From Symsagittifera roscoffensis (taxonomy: Eukaryota > Xenacoelomorpha > Acoela > Convolutidae), in contig NC_087064.1 in the NCBI RefSeq assembly GCF_963678635.1, forward strand, positions 54,938,338 through 55,002,337: a stretch of DNA of 64,000 nucleotides, given 5' to 3'. Made by a program: the position numbers and the translations under genes. The notes under the pieces are model-generated. The model saw nothing but the letters and a program-made list of their open reading frames with translations. It was not told the DNA's origin and ran no database searches. This document shows, piece after piece, positions 1-11,459 of this stretch (the first letter of the stretch is position 1; every line of letters starts with the position of its first letter).

Positions 1-59
1 ATAAGTGTTAAAACTTGAGTTTCCGCTGTATTACAAAGAACCAATCATGTGTGTTGCAG

Positions 60-209
60 ATCACACGTGCATACCATGGATCCAAAACTGACAGGACATC
101 CAGCTCGAACAGCAGCACTTGCCGTCCCTCTAAGAAAGTGTTTGCTCTGAAAGAGTCCCCCTCACACCCTCACTGTTTCTACTCAGCCGGGTGGGACAAC
201 TCCATCAAG
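60..209 (+). CDS. WD40-repeat protein, exon (5' part of gene lies outside window)
   Basis: Internal exon of a host gene entering from the left. A cag acceptor ends at 59 and a gt donor follows at 210. The 150 bases read as 50 codons in phase 0. The last residues, HCFYSAGWDNSIK, are the core of a WD40 blade strand (S-A-G-x-D-x-x-I-K) and continue with MWD in the next exon, completing the usual I-K-x-W-D ending. The first 25 residues are Ser/Thr-rich and look like a linker or divergent blade. The protein is probably a beta-propeller scaffold. I cannot name the orthologue. The acceptor is only weakly pyrimidine-rich, so the left boundary is less sure than the donor. Confidence 0.75.
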
Positions 210-341
210 GTCAGTTCTATGTATTGTAGTTTATTACAACCACTCACCTCCTGGGGATGAAACATTTGGTATCGACTCACATAATCACAAAAGTACAGCT
301 TAGTTTTTAGTGGAGCTGAAAACGATGTTCGGAATAAGAAA

Positions 342-395
342 ACCGCTCGTATCAGGGTAAAGTCCTGATTGTTCCAATTGCTCTTTAACTTGATT
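342..395 (+). repeat. decayed terminal fragment of hairpin-ended element
   Basis: About 50 bases resemble the terminal stretch of the family at 32162-33237: a gctcgtatcagggt start, a short stem-loop and a gttcc-like box. Only this end is recognisable. Confidence 0.5.
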
Positions 396-761
396 TGGAT
401 TCTTTTTTGCAAAATTTTTTTTGGAATTTGATTTTTCTGGTAAAATTTCAAAAAAAAAAATTATAAGTTATCTGATTTCACCATTACTCACTAGAAAAAA
501 AAACATTTAATTCTCTTCTTTAGTTTTTGGCGCCTTTTTTGCTTGTGTTTGAATCCTAATCCAAGGAATGCGAACTAAAAATGACAACATTAACATTGAC
601 AATAATTAAAAACATTAGCAGCTACAAAATGATTATGTTTGAGTCATTTAAAATTGTCTCAAATTTTTTTGAATTGAAACTTGAGCGGTTTAAAAATTGA
701 AATCATTTGCCACGCTCAGATTTGCCATTTGGACGCTAAACATTGAGCAGTATAACTAAAA

Positions 762-1090
762 CAAGACAGCTCGCATATCAGGGTAAAACCCTCAATGTTC
801 CGACTGCCCTTTAACTGCAAACTATTTTTGCCTGCCTCAATTCAAATTAAAAAGATTTTTTGTTGGAAAGAAGTGGGAGATAATTCGCCACGCATAAATA
901 ATTTAGGTTAAAATTTCAATATTAAAGTACAAAAAAACGAGCAGTTTGGTGGGCTCGTGGCAGGATGATATAACGGTGGGCCCACTCGGTAGGGCCCACG
1001 AAGATCCAGAGATCGCTTGCCCAAGAGGAATTTGTTCTAAAAAAATTTGGTCTAAATAAAAAAACTACCCCGAGCAAATAAATTTCACAC
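762..1090 (+). mobile_element. decayed hairpin-ended non-autonomous element, second subfamily
   Basis: Starts with gacagctcgcatatcaggg and tgttccgactgcc and ends near ctaccccgagcaaat. The internal segment around 893 (gccacgcataaataatt) is shared with the copy at 37843-38360, placing both in the same diverged subfamily. The outer box that normally follows the ccccgagc motif is missing here. Confidence 0.55.
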
Positions 1091-1099
1091 TTTCTGTGA

Positions 1100-1301
1100 C
1101 ATTACGAGGCCAAGCTGTGCAGTGGATAGGCTCACAATTTTATGTCTGCGTTTTCCTGGATTCCAGAGATAAGTCTTTAAACATGAGAAAACTTTGTCGG
1201 AACGATCAAAGAAAATGAATGAACAACAAAAGAACAAAGGGAGCGTCCTTGCTGCAAAATCCGCTTACAATTTACAAAAAGCACTGTTTGGCCTCGTAAT
1301 G
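1100..1301 (+). mobile_element. 202-bp MITE with CATTACGAGGCCAA inverted ends
   Basis: Begins CATTACGAGGCCAAGCTGTG and ends with the inverted motif TTTGGCCTCGTAATG. The flanking dinucleotide ga occurs on both sides, possibly a 2-bp target duplication. The copy at 22052-22253 is the same length in inverse orientation. It has no coding capacity. The superfamily is not assignable from these ends. Confidence 0.75.
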
Positions 1302-2642
1302 GAAAGTCGGAACAATTATATCACCAATGAAATTGATTTTAATTCGGAATATTTTATATGTGAGATAATATTGCGTATTGCCTTCCACCATCATTGATAA
1401 AGTCTTTAAAGTAATAAGCCAGCAGTGTACATTAGCTAAAAGTGTATTGATGATAGTGCATAGCACAGTGGCTCGAATTTAGGTAGATCTTTTGTTCAAT
1501 TCTCACTTATTAACTTTCTTTCGAAAATTGGACTGACTGTAAAAATTTTCTCAAGCAATATAGTACTCCTTTTTGTCGAAACTGGGAACATAAAATGCAT
1601 ATAAGTTGGGCTTTTCAAACCAAAATGACAATTTTTAAATTTTATAATTAAAAAATTAAAATGCAGGTGAAATATCTTCAAAAACTTTTATCCAGAATTT
1701 AACATCCTCAGCATCATACAACCGGGTCAAATTTTTTATCAACATTTTTTCAGTGGAAAAACCGAATGATCCCAATTTTTAGCGCGACTGGTCCTAGTGT
1801 TATCACACAAAATGTGGACCCAAGAAAGCCTAGTTTTGAGATTAAAACTTAAAAGATTGCGCTCATTTGTCCCCAATAAGGACAAATTGGCAGCATTCGA
1901 ACCAACTGACTATAAAAGTTTTCTGTTCTTATCTGTTCCACCAATCCTTAGAGTGACAATTGCTGATTGTTTTCAAACCTACACTAAAGAAGCACAGTTT
2001 TTAGAAAAATGCAATGGCTGAACCAATTTTTAGAAAATTGGAGTCTTTCGGCGCCTCATGCTGAAAATTAAGCTAACTCAGCTCCTAATTTCTGAAAAGT
2101 GGGCTCATTCAGCGCCTGTTTAAAATTTTGATCGCATGCAGATTATACTAAAAATGGGTACCAATAATTCAGCCCAATTTACCATCAAATTGGGCTCATT
2201 CAGCTTACTTTGCTTAAATAGAGACTCACTTGTCTCGTTTTTCTAAAATTTGGGCTCATTAACCATCGTTAACAAACCTAAAATACACAATTGGGATAAC
2301 AGCATTTCCATTTAAATAACTTTGTGTAGTGTAAATAATGTAACATTGAAGTTTAATTGGAATAATTTTGAACCAATTTTGATAATTTTAGCAAAATTTT
2401 GGAACAAATTAGGGTGATTTTTGTTTTCGCAACAAAATCGGTACAAATGAGACTTTACCTATCAGTACTTATCTGAAATCATTTTCAAGTAGTTACTCAT
2501 CACTAGGTAGTTTTGAAAAGTCACAGCTCAGGGTTGCTGCATTTAAAATAAGGTTTTGAAAATTATTCGCTTATTAGATTCGTCCGTCTGCTTGATTTAA
2601 GGGTCTAATCAGTGATGTGGGCAGATTTTTTTGAGGATAGCG

Positions 2643-3077
2643 CAGGGGCGGATCTAGGGTTTTCTCCAGGGGGGCGGGGGGCAGGCAGCGTTTCAAAAAA
2701 TTTCGAAAATTTTGTCGGCCTTTTCTTTTTAGGTCGACCAAGTTGATTTTTTGAGCTCTCGTAAATGGCTATAAAGACCCCATTTTGACCAAATTTTCCG
2801 CGCCGAAGGCAAAATTCCTAAAAAACAGGCCAAAAAAGGCGGTTTTAGGCAACTTTTGGAAAGTTTTTCCCAAAACATCGCGTTCGGCGCGCGCTCACCC
2901 TTCAAAATTAGTATATATTGGCGCCAAAGGCGCCTTTAGAAAAATTGTAGGGTCCGTCACCTAAAATGTATATCTCGAAATAGTACAAAGGGGAACCCTT
3001 TGGGTCGGCAGGAGGTCGAATTCCTAAGGGGAAAAGGCGGTTTCACCCCCCCCCCCCCATCGGCTCTAAATCCGCTG
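2643..3077 (+). mobile_element. MITE with CAGGGGCGGATCTAGG-type ends
   Basis: About 435 bp, GC-richer than its surroundings. The left end is CAGGGGCGGATCTAGGG; the right end reads ctctaaatccgctg, which is its rough inverse. Internal landmarks are a tttaggtcgacca box, gagctctc, a ggcgcgcgct box and ggcgccaaaggcgcc. The same landmarks occur at 3085-3420, 13590-13880 and 20507-20860. The last of these has an 8-bp target duplication, so the family is probably hAT-derived. A poly-C run lies at about 3047-3057. Confidence 0.65.
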
Positions 3078-3084
3078 GTGGGGG

Positions 3085-3420
3085 AGCGGTTTTTCGAAGA
3101 AAAAAATTGAAAGCTTAGACGGTCTTTTTTAAGTCGACTTCATTAATTTTCTGAGCTACCCTTAAACTCTCGAATTCTATTAAGCTTTGTTTTGCCAAAA
3201 CTTTCTGCCCCGCAGTCAATTTGCTGAAAAAAACAGGCCGAACATGACGCTGCAAGGCACTTCCTGGAAGGTTATGACCAAAAAAATTTTTGTTTTTAGA
3301 TGCGAGCTTTCCCCTTTAAATTTTGTGTATATTGGAGCCCAAGGCACCTTTAGAAAAGTTGTAGGATAGGTCAACAAAACTGGTCATAAAAAAGTAACAA
3401 AGAGTAACTCTTTGGAAACC
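3085..3420 (+). mobile_element. diverged second copy of the hAT-like MITE
   Basis: Lies directly beside the previous copy in the same orientation. It keeps the aagtcgact, gagct and ttggagcccaaggcacc landmarks but has decayed ends. Adjacent copies could reflect tandem duplication or repeated insertion. Confidence 0.5.
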
Positions 3421-3860
3421 TCTTTGTCAACCAGACTTTTGTGTTCACTTTTCTATTCCAATTGGGTTGCAACTTCTTCCAAATGTGGTCATTTTGGGAT
3501 TTCGGCAGAGCTCGACAAATTCCAAATGGCTGTCCTAGAAAAAGGTTGACACAGTTTTTTTCAGAAATCGAAATAGAGTTAGATAATAATCAAATTAGAG
3601 TTTGAGTCTGCTCTGAACGGTACAGCAAAATATTATTAAATCCAATTTGCTTAGAAAAAACTTAAACTTCGTTTTCACCAAAATATTTAGCTTTACATTG
3701 ATATTTAGGTTTAGATCCAAGAAAGTTTGTACATTCACCAAACTGTTTGCCCTGATATGATGTTAATTTGTTCATTCGTCTTTGTTTGCTTATAAAACTT
3801 TTGACCTCTTAGGGTTAAACCGATTTATTAACAGATTATTGAAGTGTAATTTCTGTTCAG

Positions 3861-3950
3861 ATGTGGGACTGCCGTACTTCTGAGGGCGTTATCAGCAGCA
3901 TGAGTCACAAGAACTCCCCGCACGTTTGTGGTGACGCTCTCGACGTCAAG
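3861..3950 (+). CDS. WD40-repeat protein, exon
   Basis: Ninety bases, 30 codons, phase 0 at both ends. The acceptor ttctgttcag ends at 3860 and the donor AAG|gtcaga starts at 3951. It begins MWDCRTSEG, closing the blade started in the previous exon, and then carries HVCGDALDVK, the start of the next blade. The neighbouring exons are 3.65 kb upstream and 27.6 kb downstream. The protein and codon match across both junctions supports the assignment. Confidence 0.85.
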
Positions 3951-5291
3951 GTCAGATTAGTCAAACATCGGGCAAAAAAAACAGGATTTGTTGTTTCGAT
4001 CGAAGCAATAGGACGACACTTTAAAGCCTCATCATGATTCGTATTCATTGGTTGCAATTGAACACAGAAAAGGCCACAAAATAGCCTTAATAGCTTAATA
4101 GACATTAACCCAGGATACAAATTTGGTTCTTCATAAAGCACCAAATATCTTTTTAGCTTCACCTGATTGCTGCTTTACCCGATGAAAAAAGTAGTAATAA
4201 TTATTTACGAGGCTCAATATCTACTGATATTTAGGAAAAAGCAATTTCACATTAGTTGCTTGGTTTTTGAATTTTTTGGGGGTATTGCTTTTAAGTTATT
4301 TATAAACCATTGTAATCTTTGAATGTAACCTTGGTCAGAGTGTACCAACTGTCTTGAACTTTAACGTCAATATCGTTTCATATCTTGCATTGTAACATCA
4401 GTGGAAGGTTTCAACTTTATGTAGCAAAATAGTTCAAGTTCTTGGCGAGTATCAAGTTGTCAATCAAGGTCCCAAGATTTCTTTTCTAGCTTGTCATTTC
4501 AAACCATGTAAATTGCAAAATATATATTTTTTAAATGTTTGCTGGTGCGGAGGTCAACTGAAAAAAAACATGATTGTCTGTTAAAACTTTGTCAGTTTTG
4601 TCTTTTGAACTGCAGTATTCGACGACTGCAACCCAGTCACTAAGCTCAGTGCAAATAATGAGATTTTGATAAGAAAAACTTTTTAAAAAAGAGTTTAAAG
4701 AACAACGGTAAAATGAAAAAACATCCTCAAAAAATTCAAAACGGAACTTAATTTTTTTTTAATTTAAAAAGAATGGTGCACTTTTTGAGAACACTAGCTT
4801 ACAAACTCTCAGCTCGACTTCGTGCAAAACCAAGCATGAGCATGTTTAGGGAGCCACCTCGGTCATTTTTCTAATTTAAGTGCAGAAGCCCTTACATTTT
4901 TTTCTAAAAGCATTTGCATAAAAATTGATCCTGAAAAAAAAAGTTATACAAAATAACCGCTAAGACACTTACGACCCCGCCCCAATTTGATGGGCTAGAA
5001 TAAGCCAATCGATTTTCAGCACCATTTCAAAAAGTTTTGTTCATAAATTTAAGTCGATTTATAAACAAACCGAATTGGCCAAAAATAATATTTAAGAGTA
5101 AAACTATTCATGTTGGTTTCAAATAACCTGCAAAGTTTTACACAGACCAGAAAAAAAAACACTACTAAAATGCAAATTTTTACATCTGCTCAAAATTCGG
5201 TCTTGCTAGAAATCGGCTAAAAATTAAAATAATTGCATTTGTGTTAACCAAACGAACCAATGCGAGAAGCGTTTTGTTCGGTTACGCAGCA

Positions 5292-5364
5292 GCATTTAGA
5301 CAACTGCGTATTCATAGTAGTTGTCTGCTTACTGACGAGCATGAATACGCGGTTGTCTAAATAC
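5292..5364. ncRNA. candidate pre-miRNA-like hairpin
   Basis: Two 24-base arms (5292-5315 and 5341-5364) are inverse complements apart from one mismatch and one G-U wobble, with a 25-base loop between them. Size and shape match an animal microRNA precursor. It could equally be a small foldback element. The strand is undetermined because both strands would fold. No second copy was seen in the window. Confidence 0.35.
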
Positions 5365-7616
5365 AGACCGCACTCTGTGTTTTTCTTTGCAAAATTGCAG
5401 AATTAGGAAATATGGGAATTTTTATTTTACAACAACCAAGAATTTTTCAAATTTTTAGGGTTTTTAAAAACAATTACTAGCATTTTTTTTCAATAGCAAA
5501 AAGCTTTTAAATTAAACAAGGATTGAACAGAAAGTTCCGACCATAGTCTTGAAAAGTACAACAAATTTTTTTTCAAAGTAGTGTCTTTTTTCTGCGTGGT
5601 GTGATAGAAGAATCTGAACAAAAAATTAGAGCTCAAGAATATTCGACAATCATAGTAAAATAAGCAAATTTGACACGAGATTTTGTAGAAAAGTAACTGG
5701 AAATACAAAAAAATTTAAAAATGTATTCAATTTTTCTGCAGTGTTTTGATTTTAATTTGATTTTTTTTGAGACTAAAAATCGAAAGTTTGAGAAAAGCTA
5801 AGCTTTCAGGCGTAAGTTAAGCATGAAGAAGCTACTGTAATTCTGCTTGCTCGCTTTATTTGTAATTAGGACTGAACAGCAAAAGTTTTAGTTCTGTTTT
5901 TCTCGATACCAGAAGAACTTTCTGAAAGTTCTGTAATATCGTTCGAATCACTTCAGAAAAACTCTAAGCTGATTTATCACCGGACCCATTTTGATGATTG
6001 GTGGTAACTGATTTGTCTGGAAAAAAAATCCAAAGCACACACGAAAGCAAAGTTTTTCACCTTTTTTTCGAAATTCAAAACACACATTGAACATTTATAG
6101 CTGATACGCAACATGTATTGATATTGAAGCTCTTTTTTGAGATAAAAAATTAAAACGAAAATTTTTGTCAAATCGTTATCATATATTTTCATACTATGAA
6201 AACTATATGACTTACTTTTCTAAATTATTTTTTCTTCCTCGCATAATCTTATCTAGAAAAAACCAGCTTTTTCCAAATAAATAAAGTTTTGCATGTATAG
6301 TTGGATTTTTTGTCTATAACGTAGTTCAGGCTCAGTTTTTTAATTTAAAGGGAACAAAAATCAGAATATATATAAAAAATTTTAAATGTAAACTTGGAAC
6401 TTGTCTATAACGTAGTACAGGCACTGTTTTTTTCGCGAAAAAAACAGACAATAATTATAGTTAAAAATTATCGTTCGTATGTTCGCTGTCAGTCAAAAAA
6501 AAGGACGCGATTTACAAAAAGTCCCATTTTTGAAGAAGTTGATATTTTCAATTTCAATTTGTTCAATTTGGTTAGGTTTTTCAAACTCATCCTGGAAAAA
6601 TATTTGTTTTTTTGGTCATATGTTCGTTTCGCAAGCTTTAATCACATTTACTGCGGGAAACCGTGCGCTTGGCATTTGAATATTTAGTTTTTGCGTGAAT
6701 AAGGTTTAATTTTGTGCCTTTACATGTTTTTTTCTCAAAAAATAATTTGCGCTGTTTAATCACTTCTGATTTTCTCACACTGTTTTTAGCAAGGAAAATA
6801 ATGTTTGCTTATTCATCTAATCATCTGGAGACAAATAATTACATTTTTATTCTAACCCGCGAAAGTGGAATCAAACGTTGCCTTTGGGCGTGTTTCGTCC
6901 ATAGTTTTGGCAGTGTCAAGAAAAACTTTGCTTTTTTATATTGTCATAATTAAACGTAATTTTATTCGATTTGTATACAGTTTGTACATTTTCAACCAGC
7001 CTTAAACACAAAAGTTGAATATAAATACTTACAGAGAATCTGAAAGAACAAAATGTTTTTTGTTTTTCTTTCAAAAAAATTAGGAAAAAAACAGAATGTA
7101 AAATTTCTTGGTTTCTTAGAAACTTGACTTAGTTCTTTGATATTGAATGATGATATTGATCGGAACATTTTGTGCAATTAGCACAGCAACTGGCCTGGCT
7201 GAATTTGATTTAATTTATATTCTATACAGCACTTCATTTAGCGTATGTCATGATTTCATCCCGTACTCTAGCATCACAGTTTTAAGATGAATAGTTGAAG
7301 CAGGACGCAGACAATCCATTGATTTTAAGTTCCGCATCGTAATTTTACTCTTGTTGCTTCAACTTATGAAGAAAAAAAAGGGAAACGATTAAGCTTGGGG
7401 GGTTATTTCTTCAGTCAATTTTCGACTTTTTAACTCAGCGTTTGAAAGCAAACTTTTTTATCTGAAAAATTTTTTGTCCGTAACTCCTATGGGAAAATCA
7501 GATTTTCACGTTTAATCAATTTATGGTCTTTTTAGTCTTTTTATTAGGCTTTGAGACGCTAATTACATTTAACAATTACGTCTGGGGTGATAAGAAGAGT
7601 TCCACAAATCTTTGCA

Positions 7617-7636
7617 TTATATATATATATATATGT
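7617..7636. repeat. (TA)n microsatellite
   Basis: A short uninterrupted alternating TA run in intron 2. Confidence 0.9.
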
Positions 7637-9381
7637 TATGATTTTTTAGAAAACTCTTTTGATGAAAATTTTTTATAACAGCTGGAAGAAATTGCTATCA
7701 GGAGCTCAAATGAAACTGGAATAATCTTCAACTGTGATAAAATTATGTGGTTTTAGAAAATGCAAATGCTACTTGGCCGATTTGGGACAATTATTGCTTG
7801 ATATGTTGCGTTTTTGTAATACGCGTAAGCGCCAGACCAAGTGGTTCAAAATGTTATTTGGTCTTTTATTAAAAGACAAGGCGCTAAAAACTTCTCTTGT
7901 AATTTTTTTATCATTTGTGTAGCGATAAACTGGATTAAAAACATTGAAAAAAAAACTGTGTTTTTTTATTTAGTCAATTTTTCAGCTTAAAAACCTATAG
8001 TTCGGCCCTAAAATTCAGTCGGAATTTTCAAAGCTTCGAGCTGATATACAAGCAGTCTTGTGCGGTATTAGCTTTTGGTTTCAACAATGAATTGATTAAT
8101 CCACAAAAAAATAGATAATACATCGATAAACAGCGAAATTGAAAGTTAGCATTAGAAACTAGGAGCATTTTGCGGAATCCGTTCTCATTTTAATTAGCCT
8201 TATGTTTCAATTCAACGTTTTTTAGTTTTTGGGCCTTTTTTGAGGCAACGTTTTATAGTCAAACAACCAATAAAATCCTTTGATATGCAAATAATGAGTG
8301 ATAGCCCGAAATCTCCCATATTTACAGAAGCAAGCTGGTCGCCTTAAAATTTTCAGAAAAAAAATAAGGAACATAAGTTTCTGCCCAGTTTGTAATAGAA
8401 AAAATTTATTCAGACAGTCTAGTCGAAACAAATTACAATTACAAAATTATCAAAAAAAGCTCTAAATACTGATTTTAATTGTAATTGAAAATAACAGAAA
8501 AAACGCTTGACCGTTTTTCAATCATTTTAGTTGATTTAATGGAAACTGTTCATTTTTACTCTGGACAATTGTTTTTATTCATATTTTAACACCGTGTTTT
8601 TTCCCGGTGACTTATTTATATTGCCCTAAAGCAAAATATCAGTTTCATTTAACAGATTTTTTTACCGAGAAAAATTCAAAAAAAATGCTTTTTATTTTGC
8701 GGCTTAAAGTTTACGGCGGAAGCTCCGCACGGTAAGGATTTATTCCGATTTGAGTTTTATTCCGATTGGGCTATAAAAGTACCGCCACACTAAATTTTGT
8801 TTGAGCTGCCAAATTTTCCAGGAAGACCTCCTCTTTTACTTTTTTTCAACGACATTTTCATTGACCAACCCAGCTTTTTTTCTTTAAACGCCTTAGACAA
8901 ATACCAAATATGATGGGCGGAAAAATTGCACCTTTCAATCAAAGCACCCCCAAAATTTCTAAAATATTACTTGTAGCCTGACTGTTTTCAAAATGTTGTC
9001 TTTATAGGTTGATACGCGAAAATGGGGAAGGGGCGTCTTTTCAAAATCATGGAGAAATTTTTTTTTATCTGAAACTGCAGCTAAGTATCCTAAGAGTTGT
9101 GTATTATTTTCTGTCTACAACAGGTAGCCAGGAAATCGAAACTTGCCAGGAGAAAAAATACCCCGAGATTAAATTTTGCGTCACTGTTTTTGTAACTGGA
9201 TCAAAAAAAAAATCCAAGCTGCCGTGGTCAAAAGTTGGCATAGCAGACTGAGATCCTTTTTTCGGAAAACGCGTTTGTTCAAAATTTCATTTCATAGATT
9301 TGAAAAGATTCCTATTCCACAAAAATTTGCTGATGTAAAGCTGATCAAGAAAAAGTGTCAAACTCACACCTATTTATCATT

Positions 9382-9430
9382 ACGAGGCCAAACTGTAAGT
9401 TTTGTCAATTTCAAGTGGATTCCCATGTGA
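9382..9430 (+). repeat. terminal fragment of the CATTACGAGGCCAA MITE
   Basis: Starts with attacgaggccaaactgt and continues for about 45 bases like the left end at 22052. The remainder is missing. Confidence 0.55.
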
Positions 9431-9676
9431 GTGGCAGTGAATTTTTAAACTTATCTAATGCACTTTAGAACCCAACACACCTTAATGCAATTTGACTTGA
9501 AATAAAAAAACCCACCAAAATGATCGTCACGACAGTTCTGTACCGTTTTGGCGTTTTGGGTAATTAGGGTGCATTAGGTAATTTTAAAAATTCAATCCAC
9601 CTCATATGAAATCTTCAAAAATCATTTTAGATTAGACTTTCAATAATCCTCAACCACTTTAATTATCTCAACCACT

Positions 9677-9877
9677 TTCAGGTCAAACTGTGCACTAAAT
9701 AGACGCACAAATTGGTGCTTGTTGATCTCTGGAATTTAAAGACAAGTCTTCAAACATGTTAAAATTTTGTTGAAGCAATCAAAGGAAATGAAAGTACAAA
9801 TGAAAAACAAAGAGAGTTTGATTATTATACAATCTGGTTGCAATTGACGAAATTAAGTTTGGCCTCACAATGATAAA
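9677..9877 (+). mobile_element. diverged copy of the 202-bp MITE
   Basis: Aligns with 1100-1301 through most of its length: aggtcaaactgtgca start, a gatctctggaatttaaagac core, and a tttggcctcacaatg end. The terminal motifs have drifted. The left breakpoint of the 1.6 kb tandem duplication falls inside its right end, at 9837. Confidence 0.6.
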
Positions 9878-11411
9878 TAGGTCTGATTTTGACCAGTTTT
9901 CGTGACCAATTTTACATCACTGAATTTTTGTGGAATCAGAATTTTTTCAAATCTATAAAATGGGATTATGAACAAACAGCTTTGAAATATAATCCTGCCT
10001 AAAAACTGTGCAAACCAATTGTATTTTTGAGTTTATTCCAAAAGCATACTTTATACAGAGGTAAGTTTCAAAAATATTACGAGGCTGGTGTGGAAGTTCT
10101 ACGGTTGGTTACTTAGGGGAGGAGCTTGTACGGCTGATCCGGTTTCTATTGGTAATCTGCCGTGCATACCGAAACTATTGTTCCAGAAACTTAAGTCATT
10201 TTAGTCTTTCTTAACTGATCTGCCGTTTTGTTCGGCTCCGAGCAAAGTGAATGTAATTAAAGTGCAAACTAACAAAAAAGAACACTAAGAAAACCAGAAA
10301 TAGTTTTACCTTCAAAAATTATTAGTTGCCCATATTTAGCCGTAAGTTAGCATGAGTATTAACAGTTTGAACTAACTTTTTTCAAGTGAAAGAAAAAATT
10401 TTTAGTGCCAAATTTAGAGTGGGAGGCACAAAGAAAAAAATAGATATTCAAATACGATAGTTGAAGTACATCAAGCTCAATGAAAAGAAATAATTTTAAA
10501 AAAAGTAATAGTTTTTGGAAGACTTGATGTTATTATTCAACTATTGTGTTTAAATAAAAAACTTTTTCTTTTTTGAATGCCACCTTAAAATTGTCACCGC
10601 AAAGTTTTTTCTCCCAGCTGAGAAGAAATTGATCGACTTTTGTTGTTAATGTTCAGGCTAAACTACCGTTAAAGATGGGACTAATTATTTTTTTTCGCTG
10701 TTTTTTTCAGACCTTTTTAAAATAATTATAATGTTCCGAATCTCAAAGAAAGGAAGGCATGTTTATTTTCATTGTCGTTTTTGATTTATTTAGATAAAAA
10801 TTTGCTGTTAAAATTGGCAAATAATTTTCTTATATTGTCTGAAAGTCTAAAATGTCTTGAGCTCAAAATTGAAAATACGCTGAAATTTTCTAAAAATTTT
10901 TATTTATTTTTTATTTTAAAAATTTTCTATAAAAGCCCTTAAAGTAGGTAGTAATTTTGTTTAAGAAAACTGTTCGAAATTGAATTGAGACAAATTCAAT
11001 TGTTTTAAATTTTTTGACATAAGGCGTGTTCAGAGATTTTTGGCATCTTTTGTCGCAGGGAAAACCCCAGAATGGATATATTTTTAGTCTCCGCGTAGCT
11101 CAGTTACCGCTAAAACAGTAACTCTCATCCAAAGCATCTTAGGCAAAGCTTTAAGCAAAACTTGGAACTCTGAGGGCGTCTTGACAACAAAAGATGAAAC
11201 AGTAATTTAATTTTTTTCGCCCCACTCACCAGAAATTACATTCATTTTTTTCTGAGTAACCGTGCATGCTTTGTAGCAATTTTATTTTTGAAGCATTTCT
11301 AGCAAGGACGAAAATGCAACCAGTTGGAGCAATAAGGCATTGTTTAGTTAATTGCGCACCAAACGGATATTGAATTTGAACTGGTCATGAATAACTCAAC
11401 CCCAAAGTGAG
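9837..11411 (+). repeat. tandem duplication, copy A (1575 bp)
   Basis: Recurs at 11460-13034 with a constant offset of 1623 bases and no difference seen by eye. It contains no gene, only AT-rich intron sequence and the end of a MITE. The lack of divergence implies a recent event or an assembly duplicate. Confidence 0.9.
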
Positions 11412-11459
11412 TTAGCATGAGTATTAACAGTTTGAACTAATTGCAATTGACGAAATTAA
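11412..11459 (+). other. patchwork junction between tandem copies
   Basis: The bases joining the two copies are themselves copied. Positions 11411-11440 repeat 10346-10375 (30 bases), and 11441-11460 repeat 9838-9857 (20 bases), after which copy B starts with that same 20-mer again. This is a templated-insertion signature. Confidence 0.85.

Larger units (their letters stand above)
210..3860 (+). other. intron 1 of WD40 gene
   Basis: Runs from the gt at 210 to the cag ending at 3860. It holds no supported gene. Within it are decayed copies of the hairpin-ended element (about 342-395 and 762-1090), a 202-bp inverted-repeat MITE (1100-1301), and two GC-richer MITE copies (2643-3077 and 3085-3420). 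The rest is AT-rich sequence in which I see nothing. Confidence 0.7.

Noticed and set aside
11091-11190. tRNA-like start (gcgtagctcagttaccgc), repeated at about 12714
   Set aside because: Resembles a tRNA A-box, but there is no B-box and no cloverleaf; it appears twice only because of the tandem duplication.
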